NCBI GenBank assembly: GCA_021819535.1
Contig: JAKAQU010000066.1
Location: 1-11,103 of the forward strand
Direction: 5' to 3'
From: Pseudomonadota bacterium
GTDB lineage: Bacteria > Pseudomonadota > Alphaproteobacteria > Acetobacterales > Acetobacteraceae
Length of the DNA stretch: 11,103 nucleotides
Made by a program: the position numbers and the translations under genes
Shown here: positions 1 through 7,014 of the stretch, piece by piece
How positions within the stretch are numbered: position 1 is the first letter of the stretch
Layout: the number at the start of each line of letters is the position of its first letter
The notes under the pieces: generated by a model
Seen by the model: only the letters and a program-made list of their open reading frames with translations
Told to the model about the DNA's origin: nothing
Database searches by the model: none

Positions 1-383
1 CTGACCGCCGCGATGCGGGCCTCCAGGCAAGCCGGGTCGATCTGGAACGTGCGCGGGTCGATATCGACGAAAACCGGCGCGGCACCGAGGACCAAAACGA
101 CCTCGGCGGTCGCGGTATAGGTGAAGGCGGGAAGAAACACCGCATCCCCCGGCCCGATTTCTTCGGCCATCAGCGCGATTTGCAGGGCATCGGTGCCGGA
201 ACTGACGGCGACGCCATGCGCAGCGCCACAGAATTGCGCGAGTCGCGCCTCCAATTCGGCAACCTCCGGCCCGAGGATGAACTGGCAATGCGCCAGCACC
301 GCCTCGATGCGGGCGTGGAGGGTGGGGCCGAGACGGCGCTGCTGGGCTTTGAGATCGAGAAAGGCGATCGGTCGGTCGGACAT
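1..383 (-). CDS. DegT/DnrJ/EryC1 (WbpE-like) PLP-dependent sugar aminotransferase, 3' end outside window
   Basis: This is the N-terminal 127 residues of a nucleotide-sugar aminotransferase, cut by the left edge; family members are usually 360-400 aa. Visible family features are the opening FLDLKAQ (8-14), FILGPEVAELE (35-45), the cofactor-region SSGTDALQ (61-68), PAFTYTATAE (85-94) and PVFVDIDP (103-110). The catalytic lysine lies beyond the window. The N-terminus resembles WbpE-type enzymes, which transaminate a 3-keto sugar, but 4-aminotransferases of the same family look similar, so the carbon position is undecided. The ATG follows a GAGGG ribosome site and lies 11 bp after the stop of the 4,6-dehydratase gene, so the two are almost certainly co-transcribed. 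The inferred role is making an amino sugar for surface glycan. The family call is firm and the substrate is unknown. Confidence 0.9.
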   Translation of the reverse strand, partial: MSDRPIAFLDLKAQQRRLGPTLHARIEAVLAHCQFILGPEVAELEARLAQFCGAAHGVAVSSGTDALQIALMAEEIGPGDAVFLPAFTYTATAEVVLVLGAAPVFVDIDPRTFQIDPACLEARIAAV

Positions 384-394
384 GCACCCTCGCT

Positions 395-2299
395 TCAGGC
401 GCTCGCGGCGCCAGCGGTGTTATGGACGAATTCTGGCACCATGCGCGCGAGCAGCGCGAGCGCCGCCCCTTCCTGGCCGCGATGACAGGCCTGCGCCAAT
501 TCATCGAGGGCGCGGCCGATGATGGCGAGATCAGCGGTGCGCGGGGCGGCCATCAGGAGGCCGGGATAGCGGGTCGGCACCGGTGGTTCCTGACCGTGGA
601 ACAATTCCTCGAATAATTTCTCGCCGGGGCGGAGGCCGGAGAAGCGGATGGCGATGTCGATCTCCGGGCGCAGCCCGGCGAGGCGGATCATCTGGCGGGC
701 GAGATCGGCGATCTTCACCGGCTCGCCCATGTCGAGGACGAAAATCCCGCCCGACGCCTCGGCAAGATCCGGCGCCGTGGTGCCGGCGACGGCGGCCTGC
801 AGCACGAGCCCCACCGCCTCGCGCACGGTCATGAAATAGCGCCGCATATCGGGATGGGTCACGGTGAGCGGCCCGCCGGCGGCGAGCTGGCGCTGAAACA
901 ATGGCACCACCGAGCCGGTGCTGCCGAGCACGTTGCCGAAGCGGACGGTGACGCAGCGGAGGCCGCCGGATTTCTCACCCGTTGCGAGATCGAGCGCCTG
1001 GCAATACATCTCGGCGAGCCGCTTTGATGCGCCCATGACGCTGGTCGGATTGACCGCCTTGTCGGTCGAAATCTGCACCAGTGCCGCGGCACCGGCGGCG
1101 CGCGCGGCATCGGCGACGTTGCGGGTGCCGATGGCATTGGTGAGGAGGCCCTCCAGCGGATTGGCCTCGACCATCGGCACATGTTTGAGCGCTGCGGCGT
1201 GGCAGACGAGATCGGGGCGGAAATGTTCGAAGACGGCGCCGAGCCGGGCGCGGTCGCGGATATCGGCGATCAGGGCATGGCGCGCGAGCGTCGGGTGCGC
1301 CTCGGACAATTCGAGATCGATCTGCCAGAGCGCGTATTCGCCATTGTCGAGAAGGCCGATCTCGGCCGGGCCGAATCCCGCCACCTGGCGCGAAAGCTCG
1401 GCGCCGATGCTGCCGCCGGCGCCGGTGATGAGGACGCGGCGGCCGGCGATCAGGCGCGCCATGCCGTCGCGATCGAGCGGCACCTGCTTGCGGTTGAGGA
1501 TATCCTCGATCGCGATCGGGCGGAGATCGAGCCCGGCGCCCGGCGTGGAAGCGGCGGCAAGCCGCGTCGGATCGGGGGCGCGGCGGACGGCGAGCCCGGC
1601 GCGGTCGGCGCATTCGAGGAGATGGCCGAGGACGTCCCCCGTGAGATCGGCGGTGATGATGAGAAACCGCGGCGGGGTTTCGCCGGCGGCGAGCTTTTCC
1701 AGAACAGATTCCGTCTCGGCGATGGTGCCGAGGATCGGCTGGCCCTGGATGCGTCGCCCGGTCTGGCGGGCCGAAGGCGCGATGAGGCCGAGCACGCGAT
1801 AGGGCGCGCCGCGTCCGCGCCCGAGCGCGCGCAGAAAGAGATCTGCCCCCTCGCCATCGCCGACCAGGAGCACCGGCACCGCGTCCCCGGTCTCGCCCGG
1901 CTTGCCGTCGCGCCGGTCGCGCCAGAGCCGGTAGGCGAGACGCGAGGAGGCGAGGAGGGCGGCGAGTGCCAGGGCATGGATCGCGGGAAAGCTCGGGCTC
2001 GGGAGCGCAAGACCGGCGGCGAGGAAAAGCAGTGCGTAGAGGGCGGCGCCGACGAGCGCGCTGCCGGCGACCGCGCGCATATCGGCGAGCCCGGCGAAGC
2101 GCCAATACTGGGTTGCGAGCCCGAAGGGAACGCCGCCTGCGATCAGCACCACCGCGCCGGCGGCGACCGCGAATCCCGAGGCGAGCGGCTGATCGGGGCG
2201 GGCGAGCCAGAAGGCGAGCGCAACCCCGAGGGCGCCGAGCAGACCATCGAGCACGACATTGACCAAAAGCCGGGCAAGCGAGGGGTTAGGCGCGGGCAT
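395..2299 (-). CDS. Membrane-anchored nucleotide-sugar 4,6-dehydratase, CapD/WbpM/PglF family
   Basis: The 634-aa product has the full-length WbpM architecture. About four hydrophobic membrane segments occupy residues 14-124. A first Rossmann-like region (about 140-240) contains VLLVGDGEGAD, and a second, catalytic short-chain dehydrogenase-type domain starts near 285. The nucleotide-binding glycine motif TGAGGSIG is at 292-299. STDKAVNP (411-418) followed by MGASK (422-426) matches the Ser/Met/Lys arrangement known in WbpM-like enzymes, where Met replaces the usual Tyr. Known family members convert UDP-GlcNAc to a 4-keto-6-deoxy sugar at the inner face of the membrane. The ATG is preceded by AAGGGCAG. 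The aminotransferase gene follows after 11 bp, and a polyprenyl-phosphate sugar transferase lies divergently upstream, supporting a role in amino-deoxysugar synthesis for polysaccharide or glycan. The exact nucleotide sugar is not determined. Confidence 0.93.
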   Translation of the reverse strand: MPAPNPSLARLLVNVVLDGLLGALGVALAFWLARPDQPLASGFAVAAGAVVLIAGGVPFGLATQYWRFAGLADMRAVAGSALVGAALYALLFLAAGLALPSPSFPAIHALALAALLASSRLAYRLWRDRRDGKPGETGDAVPVLLVGDGEGADLFLRALGRGRGAPYRVLGLIAPSARQTGRRIQGQPILGTIAETESVLEKLAAGETPPRFLIITADLTGDVLGHLLECADRAGLAVRRAPDPTRLAAASTPGAGLDLRPIAIEDILNRKQVPLDRDGMARLIAGRRVLITGAGGSIGAELSRQVAGFGPAEIGLLDNGEYALWQIDLELSEAHPTLARHALIADIRDRARLGAVFEHFRPDLVCHAAALKHVPMVEANPLEGLLTNAIGTRNVADAARAAGAAALVQISTDKAVNPTSVMGASKRLAEMYCQALDLATGEKSGGLRCVTVRFGNVLGSTGSVVPLFQRQLAAGGPLTVTHPDMRRYFMTVREAVGLVLQAAVAGTTAPDLAEASGGIFVLDMGEPVKIADLARQMIRLAGLRPEIDIAIRFSGLRPGEKLFEELFHGQEPPVPTRYPGLLMAAPRTADLAIIGRALDELAQACHRGQEGAALALLARMVPEFVHNTAGAASA

Positions 2300-2342
2300 C
2301 GCCTGCCCTTAGCGCGGCGGGCGCGGCCTGGCAAAGGGCCAA

Positions 2343-2374
2343 AGCTTGCCGGCGCCAGCCGGCTCGGCCAAGCT
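2343..2374. repeat. Imperfect inverted repeat in the divergent spacer of the sugar genes
   Basis: The outer arms AGCTTG (2343-2348) and CAAGCT (2369-2374) are perfect reverse complements. The inner arms CCGGC (2349-2353) and GCCGG (2358-2362) can pair around GCCA, leaving CTCGGC unpaired on one side. The element sits about 30 bp before the start of the sugar-phosphate transferase gene and 44 bp before that of the divergent dehydratase gene. It could be an operator or a 5'-leader hairpin. It may also be chance in GC-rich DNA. I see no convincing sigma-70 boxes in the 105-bp spacer. Confidence 0.35.
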
Positions 2375-2404
2375 GCGCGCACTTCCCATGACCTTGGATT
2401 CCGC

Positions 2405-3457
2405 ATGACGCTCACCGCTTTTGCCCGCCATATCGCCTTCGCGCTCCTGCTCGCCGGCATTTCGGCGGCGCTGGTGCGGCTGATGATCGATCTCGGGGTG
2501 ATGGACCGGCCCGATCCGCGCAAATCCCATCACCGCCCAACCCCCAAGAGCGGCGGCGTCGGCATCGTCGCGGCATTCCTGCTCGGGATTGCGACCCTCT
2601 ATGAATTCGCCTTTTTCTCACGCCTCGCCGATCCCTATTTTCGTGGCGTGATCCTGGCCTCGGCCTTGATCGCCATCGTCGCCTTCCTCGACGATCTCCG
2701 CGACTGGCCGTTCGCGGTGAAATTGGCGGCACAGATCGCGGCCGCCCTCGCCGCGCTGGCAAGCGGGCTTTATGTGCGGGTCTATCATCTCCCCTATCTT
2801 GGCGCCGTCGATCTCGGCGGGCTCGGGGCACTCGCAACACTCGCCTGGATTTTGTTCACGACGAACGCGATGAATTTCATCGACGGGATGGACGGGCTCG
2901 CCGGCGGGGTGGCGCTAATCGCGAGCGTCTTTCTGGCCGTGATCGCAGAGCGGCTCGGCGGCTGGTTCGTCTATTTCGCATCCCTTCTGCTGGCCGCCGG
3001 GCTCGCCGGTTTTCTTCCCTTCAATTTCCCCCGCGCCCGGATTTTCATGGGCGATGTCGGCAGCCAGTTCTGCGGCTTCGTGCTTGCCGTGCTCGGCGTT
3101 GCCGCGAGCCGTTTCGAGCGCGCCGAAATGTCATTCCTGATCGTCCCGCTCCTGCTCTCGGGCGTTCTGTTCGATGTCGCCTTCACGCTCGCCCGCCGCG
3201 CGCTCGCCGGCGAGCGGATCACGACGCCGCATCGCGGCCATCTCTATCAGGTCGCGGCGCGCGCGGGCCTCAATTCGAGGCTGGTTGCGCTCATTCACTG
3301 GGGATTCGCGGGCATTGGCGGCCTGACCTGCCTTGCCTTTCTGGCCGCACCACCGCCGGCCAAGCCGTTTCTTCCCCTGCTCCCCTTGGCTCTACAGGTG
3401 ATTTGGCTGTTCTACGTCCGCCATCTCGCCGCGCGTGCGGGCCTTGGCCGATGGTAA
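2405..3457 (+). CDS. Polyprenyl-phosphate sugar-1-phosphate transferase, WecA/WbpL/MraY-type glycosyltransferase 4
   Basis: This 350-aa integral membrane enzyme is predicted to transfer a (N-acetylamino)sugar-1-phosphate from a UDP-sugar to undecaprenyl phosphate, the first membrane step of O-antigen, exopolysaccharide or similar glycan assembly. Family motifs appear in order: DRPDPRKSHHRPTPKSGG (34-51), the DD pair in FLDDLRDW (94-101), NAMNFIDGMDGLAGG (154-168), FNFPRARIFMGDVGS (206-220), and the PHRGHLYQ histidine loop (275-282). About ten hydrophobic segments separate them. The ATG at 2405 gives the canonical family N-terminus. The reading frame stays open far upstream, but that stretch is antisense to the dehydratase and should not be included. 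The ribosome site is weak. The divergent dehydratase and aminotransferase fit a WbpL-like role using an amino-deoxysugar, although WecA-like use of GlcNAc cannot be excluded. Confidence 0.92.
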   Translation: MTLTAFARHIAFALLLAGISAALVRLMIDLGVMDRPDPRKSHHRPTPKSGGVGIVAAFLLGIATLYEFAFFSRLADPYFRGVILASALIAIVAFLDDLRDWPFAVKLAAQIAAALAALASGLYVRVYHLPYLGAVDLGGLGALATLAWILFTTNAMNFIDGMDGLAGGVALIASVFLAVIAERLGGWFVYFASLLLAAGLAGFLPFNFPRARIFMGDVGSQFCGFVLAVLGVAASRFERAEMSFLIVPLLLSGVLFDVAFTLARRALAGERITTPHRGHLYQVAARAGLNSRLVALIHWGFAGIGGLTCLAFLAAPPPAKPFLPLLPLALQVIWLFYVRHLAARAGLGRW

Positions 3458-3536
3458 CAGAGAAAAAAGTCTTTTTCCTTCTTTTTCTTCAGAAAAAGAA
3501 GCGCTTTTTCATATTATATTTTTAAGGAACAAAATA
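3458..3536. repeat. AT-rich intergenic element with perfect inverted repeats (possible terminator and plsC leader)
   Basis: This 79-bp spacer is only about 25% GC inside a strongly GC-rich window. TTCTTTTTC (3479-3487) and GAAAAAGAA (3492-3500) form a perfect 9-bp stem with a TTCA loop, followed after GCGC by a run of five T. A second stem, GAAAAA (3462-3467) with TTTTTC (3472-3477), lies just before it. It could terminate the upstream transferase gene, though the stem is A/T-rich and weak for an intrinsic terminator. TATTAT (3512-3517) could serve as a -10 box for plsC, but I see no good -35. The symmetric A/T blocks look like a dispersed intergenic repeat, which is inference. Confidence 0.5.
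3524..3529 (+). promoter_or_regulatory. Ribosome binding site that fixes the plsC start
   Basis: AAGGAA lies 7 nt before the ATG at 3537. The frame is open further upstream to an ATG at 3435, but that would overlap the end of the sugar transferase gene and translate the AT-rich palindrome as low-complexity peptide. The strong Shine-Dalgarno sequence therefore decides for 3537. Confidence 0.75.
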
Positions 3537-4475
3537 ATGCCGGAGAAACGCCCCCGCCATTCACTACCGCCCTGGCCAGCGGATGTTCCCTGGCCGCTCG
3601 CGACAGGGGCGCTCGGGAAGATTTCCGGCCCGGCGCGCGCCATTCGCCGCGCGGGCCTGATGCTGCTTTGGACGTTTCTCGCAATGCCGCTGCAAGCGCT
3701 TTTGAACGTGCTTCCGGGTGCCGGGAAGCGGATTTTACCGCTTCATTTCTGGCGCGGGATTTGCGGTATTTTCGGGCTGCGCCGGCGGGTGATCGGCGCA
3801 CCGATCGCTGGTCGGCAGGGGGGGCGGCCAGTGCTGTTCATCGCCAATCACAGCTCCTGGCTCGACATCCCGCTACTCGGTGCCGAATGCCGGGCGGTGT
3901 TCGTCTCGAAAGACGATGTCAGGGACTGGCCATTGATCAATCTCGTCGCGCATCTCGGCCGCACGATTTTCATCAGCCGCCGCCGGCACTATTCCGGGCA
4001 CGGGCGTGCCGCGATCGCGGCACGGCTTGCCGCCGGCGACGATCTCATCCTGTTTCCGGAAGGAACGACCTCGGATGGCTCGCGCGTGCTGCCGTTTCGC
4101 TCCGCCCTTCTGGCCGCGGCGATGGGTGATGAGCCGCCGCTGATCCAGCCGGTCTCGATCGCCTATGACAGGCTTGCAGCCCTTCCCTGCCGCCGCGCCC
4201 GGCGTAATTTATTCGCCTATTATGGGGCGACCGCGATCGGCCCGCATTTCTGGCGGCTCGCGCAATGGCCGGGCCTGCGCGCAACGGTGCTGTTCCACCC
4301 CCCGCTCGACCCGCGCGATCTCGCCGACCGCAAATCGCTCTCCCGGGTCTTGTGGCGGACCGTCGCCGAGGGGGCGGCGGCGCTGCGCCAGGAACGGCTT
4401 CCCTTACCGCTGGCCGATCAGGGGGGCGGGGCTGCGCCCGGCAACGCGGTTCAACACCGGCGAGAGCACGGCTGA
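3537..4475 (+). CDS. plsC: 1-acyl-sn-glycerol-3-phosphate acyltransferase (PlsC family)
   Basis: The 312-aa product is a glycerolipid acyltransferase. The catalytic HX4D motif is plain in NHSSWLD (104-110, with His105 and Asp110). The second conserved block is FPEGTTSDGS (173-182), followed by LPFRSALL, typical of lysophosphatidic acid acyltransferases. A hydrophobic stretch at about 39-60 suggests membrane association at the inner face. The expected reaction adds a second acyl chain to 1-acylglycerol-3-phosphate to make phosphatidic acid; related enzymes acylate ornithine lipids or other lysolipids, so the acceptor is not certain. The gene is preceded by an AT-rich spacer and is probably transcribed on its own. 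Its last 72 bp overlap, tail to tail, the end of the symporter gene. The final 20-25 residues (rich in Gly, Pro and Arg) look poorly conserved. Confidence 0.9.
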   Translation: MPEKRPRHSLPPWPADVPWPLATGALGKISGPARAIRRAGLMLLWTFLAMPLQALLNVLPGAGKRILPLHFWRGICGIFGLRRRVIGAPIAGRQGGRPVLFIANHSSWLDIPLLGAECRAVFVSKDDVRDWPLINLVAHLGRTIFISRRRHYSGHGRAAIAARLAAGDDLILFPEGTTSDGSRVLPFRSALLAAAMGDEPPLIQPVSIAYDRLAALPCRRARRNLFAYYGATAIGPHFWRLAQWPGLRATVLFHPPLDPRDLADRKSLSRVLWRTVAEGAAALRQERLPLPLADQGGGAAPGNAVQHRREHG

Positions 4476-5930
4476 GACGGCAAGGTTCAGCGCCAAGCCG
4501 TAAAACGCGGCATAGCCGGGGACGATGGTGCCGAAGAAGGTGAGCGGGTAAACCGCCGCCTTGAACGAAAGTGCCGCCGCCATCGCCGTCCCGCAGCCGA
4601 TCCCGAGCGCCCAGCCGATCAGGAGCGCCCAGCCGTTCAGCCAGCGGCAGAAGAGGCCCAGCATCACCGCGGGCGCGGTCTGGATGATCCAGATACCGCC
4701 CAGCAACTGCAACTGGATGGCGTATTGCTGGGGGAGGAAGATGATGAAGAACAGCGCCCCGACCTTGACGCCGAGCGAGACCAGCTTGGCCACCCCCGCC
4801 TCCTCGTCGTCGGTGCAGGCGGGATGGAGAAAGGCGCGCCAGATATTGCGGGTGAAGATATTGGCCGCGGCGATCGACATGATCGCCGCCGGCACCAGGG
4901 CGCCGATGGCGATCGCGGCAAAGGCGATACCGACGAACCAGGACGGGAACACGGCGAGGAACAGCGCCGGCACCGCGTAATTGGTGCCGAAACGGGCGAA
5001 GCCGGCGGCAAATTCCGGCCGCGCCCCGAGCCCCATCGCCGCCGCCATGAAGCCGAGGAGAGCAAGGAGGCCGAGGACGAAGGAATAGGCCGGGAGAATG
5101 GCGGCGTTGCGGCGGATCACCGCGGCCGAGGAAGAGGAGAGGATGGCGGTGATCGAGTGCGGATAGAGAAACAAGGCGATCGCCGAGCCGAGCGCCAATG
5201 TCGCATAGGCGCTGTAGCTTCCGAGGCTGCCGGAAGGTGGCGTCGGAAGCAGGAGCTTCGATGTCGGCACGGCCGAGAACACATGGCCCATGCCGCCGAG
5301 CGCGACCGGCACGGCGATGATGGCGGCAAAAACGGTGATATAGATCAGCACGTCCTTGACCACGGCGATCATCGCAGGCGCACGGAGCCCGCTCGTATAA
5401 GTGAAGGCGGCGAGGATGACGAAGGCGATGATGAGCGGAATATCGCTGGCGATGCCGGTCGCGTGAAACCCGAGCGCCCCGATCACCACCGCCATCCCGA
5501 CCAGTTGGAGCGCGATATAGGGCATGGTCGCGAGTAGCCCGGTGAGCGAGACGGCAAGCCCGAGCCAGCGGTTGGCGAAGCGCGCGGCGACGATATCGGC
5601 TGCCGTCACATGGCCGCTCCGTCGCGCCTCGGTCCAGAGGCGCGGGTAGAAGAGATAGAGGATCGGATAGACGAGGATGGTGTAGGGAACAGCGAAGAAG
5701 CCGATCGCACCGCCGCCGAAGATCAGCGCGGGGACGGCGATGAAGGTATAGGCGGTATAGAGATCGCCGCCGAGCAGGAACCAGGTGACGAAGGTGCCGA
5801 AGCGCCGCCCGCCGAGCCCCCATTCATGCAATTGGGTGAGATCGCCGGCCCGCCAGCGCGCGGCGAGGAAGCCGATGATGGTGACGAAGACGAAAATCAG
5901 CGCGAAAATCAGGGTCGCGGTCAGGTTCAT
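4404..5930 (-). CDS. mctP: Sodium:solute symporter, MctP-like monocarboxylate permease
   Basis: The 508-aa polytopic membrane protein belongs to the SSS family and has about 13 hydrophobic segments, the usual number. The opening segment (about 4-24), the following HEWGLGGRRFG, LLGGDLYTAYTF and the YPHSITAI stretch near the middle are typical of the MctP branch, whose studied members import lactate, pyruvate, propionate and other monocarboxylates. Substrate assignment here is by resemblance only, and acetate-type (ActP) or other carboxylate transport remains possible. The ATG has a strong GGAGGGG site and overlaps the stop of the upstream DUF3311 gene by 4 bp (ATGA), indicating translational coupling. 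It is the last gene of the minus-strand run, and its 3' end lies inside the plsC coding region. No MctSR-type two-component regulator is present in the window. Confidence 0.87.
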   Translation of the reverse strand: MNLTATLIFALIFVFVTIIGFLAARWRAGDLTQLHEWGLGGRRFGTFVTWFLLGGDLYTAYTFIAVPALIFGGGAIGFFAVPYTILVYPILYLFYPRLWTEARRSGHVTAADIVAARFANRWLGLAVSLTGLLATMPYIALQLVGMAVVIGALGFHATGIASDIPLIIAFVILAAFTYTSGLRAPAMIAVVKDVLIYITVFAAIIAVPVALGGMGHVFSAVPTSKLLLPTPPSGSLGSYSAYATLALGSAIALFLYPHSITAILSSSSAAVIRRNAAILPAYSFVLGLLALLGFMAAAMGLGARPEFAAGFARFGTNYAVPALFLAVFPSWFVGIAFAAIAIGALVPAAIMSIAAANIFTRNIWRAFLHPACTDDEEAGVAKLVSLGVKVGALFFIIFLPQQYAIQLQLLGGIWIIQTAPAVMLGLFCRWLNGWALLIGWALGIGCGTAMAAALSFKAAVYPLTFFGTIVPGYAAFYGLALNLAVSAVLSPVLNRVAGRSPAPLIGQR

Positions 5931-6151
5931 GCCGCCCCTCCGCCGCGCTCGCGCCGATGGACGAGAAAAATGATCGCCGCCGCAATCAGGATCCAGAGCA
6001 ATTGATACCAGTAGAAAAAAGGAATGCCGCCGAGCGTCGGCGCGATCCGGTTATAGGAGCCGACATCGAGCATGGCGATGAACGGGGCGAAAAGCAGCCA
6101 TCGGAGCCACGATCTCGGCGCGCGCTGCGGCAATTCGGCCGGTTGTTTCAT
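5927..6151 (-). CDS. DUF3311 small membrane protein, partner of the symporter
   Basis: The product is a 74-aa protein with two predicted membrane helices (about 17-33 and 46-64) and a basic, glycine-ending tail (HRRERGGGAA). The size, the GIPFFYWYQLLWI stretch (42-54) and the position immediately before an SSS-family symporter match the DUF3311 family, which is commonly encoded next to such transporters, as with B. subtilis yhjC beside yhjB. The role is unproven; a small accessory subunit helping assembly or activity of the symporter is a reasonable inference. The ATG at 6151 is chosen because GGGAGGGGGG precedes it. The same frame extends upstream without stop to 6391, but that part lies antisense within the next gene. 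The gene overlaps the symporter gene by 4 bp. Confidence 0.85.
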   Translation of the reverse strand: MKQPAELPQRAPRSWLRWLLFAPFIAMLDVGSYNRIAPTLGGIPFFYWYQLLWILIAAAIIFLVHRRERGGGAA

Positions 6152-6168
6152 GTCCCCCCTCCCGTTCG

Positions 6169-6981
6169 TCATATTGCTGCGAAACTTCGGCGTCGGCGCT
6201 GCAGAAGCCACCAGATCACACGCGCGGCCCCATCCGAAAAGCGGCCGCGCGGCGGCAGGCCAATGGTTTTCAGAACCATGCCAATCCCGCGCTCGACATG
6301 GCGGAAGCGATAACACGCGATCGCCCGCCCCATATAGAGGGCGGTGCAGCGGCGATGCTCGAAGGGGGTGCCCTCCGGCTCGTTGCCGCAATGATAGGCG
6401 AAGGCGAGTTCGTCGTCTTCGCTTTCGCCGATACGCCCGAGCGCGATCCTGAGCCGGCGCGGCAGGCTCAGCCGCTCGCGCGCCAGATAGCGGCGCATAT
6501 GGTCGTAAAACAGCTTGAAATGGCGGTATTCATCGGCGGCGATCAGGCGGCAGATGGCGGCCAGAACCGGCTCCTCCGTCGCCTCGGCGAGTGCCGTGTA
6601 GTAGCTCGACGTGCCGGTCTCGACCATGCAGCGGGCGATCAGCTCGCCGGTGCGCGAGCCGCGCACCGAGGCGCCGGCCTCGATCGGGATCTGATAGCCT
6701 TCGCGGTAGCGGGCGAAGGCGCGGGCGAAATCCCAGCCCGGATCGGCAAGCATCGCCCAGCGCCCGAGTGCCTCGCCGTGCTGCACCTCTTCTTCCGCCC
6801 ATTGCCTGGCGGCGGCACGGAAATCGGGGTCGTCGGGGAAGACGTTGTCGAGATAGCGGGCATAATCCTCGCCGTTGCGCTCGACCATCGCCGCCGCCTT
6901 CACCAGGGGCAAGAGACCGGGATCGGCCCGCGCGGGGTCGAAATCGTGCCAGGCCACGTCATTGATGCGCCAATGTTTCAT
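6169..6981 (-). CDS. Ferritin-like diiron protein, acyl-ACP-desaturase-like
   Basis: The 270-aa soluble, mostly helical protein has paired diiron-ligand motifs. EVQH (65-68) sits in the context WAEEEVQHGEAL, and EYRH (151-154) in ICRLIAADEYRHF. E34 or E38 and E121 are candidate ligands on the other two helices. The spacing and context strongly recall plant/actinobacterial acyl-ACP desaturases (WTAEENRHG, IAADEKRH), but the chain is shorter than plant enzymes (about 360 aa) and the termini differ. The reaction could be desaturation, oxygenation or another O2-dependent oxidation; a non-enzymatic ferritin-like role is also possible. No electron-transfer partner is encoded beside it apart from an MsrQ-like haem protein 33 bp upstream. 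The ATG start lacks a clear ribosome site. The gene is followed after 17 bp by the DUF3311 gene. The superfamily call is firm and the substrate unknown. Confidence 0.8.
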   Translation of the reverse strand: MKHWRINDVAWHDFDPARADPGLLPLVKAAAMVERNGEDYARYLDNVFPDDPDFRAAARQWAEEEVQHGEALGRWAMLADPGWDFARAFARYREGYQIPIEAGASVRGSRTGELIARCMVETGTSSYYTALAEATEEPVLAAICRLIAADEYRHFKLFYDHMRRYLARERLSLPRRLRIALGRIGESEDDELAFAYHCGNEPEGTPFEHRRCTALYMGRAIACYRFRHVERGIGMVLKTIGLPPRGRFSDGAARVIWWLLQRRRRSFAAI

Positions 6982-7014
6982 GGCGATGACAGAAGCCCAA
7001 CCCGATGAGCGTGG

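Noticed and set aside
1181..2404. Long plus-strand open frame antisense to the dehydratase and continuous with the sugar transferase, giving an apparent 758-aa protein
   Set aside because: The upstream part is Gly/Glu/Arg-rich with no family motif and is the complement of a strongly supported gene. The transferase begins with its usual N-terminus at 2405.
3435..3536. Upstream ATG start for plsC at 3435
   Set aside because: It would overlap the sugar transferase gene and translate the AT-rich palindrome; the ATG at 3537 has a proper ribosome site.
4045..5823. Long minus-strand frame of 592 codons overlapping the symporter
   Set aside because: It is a shifted shadow of the symporter gene, rich in Arg, His and Pro and lacking membrane segments or motifs; the 508-aa frame is clearly the gene.
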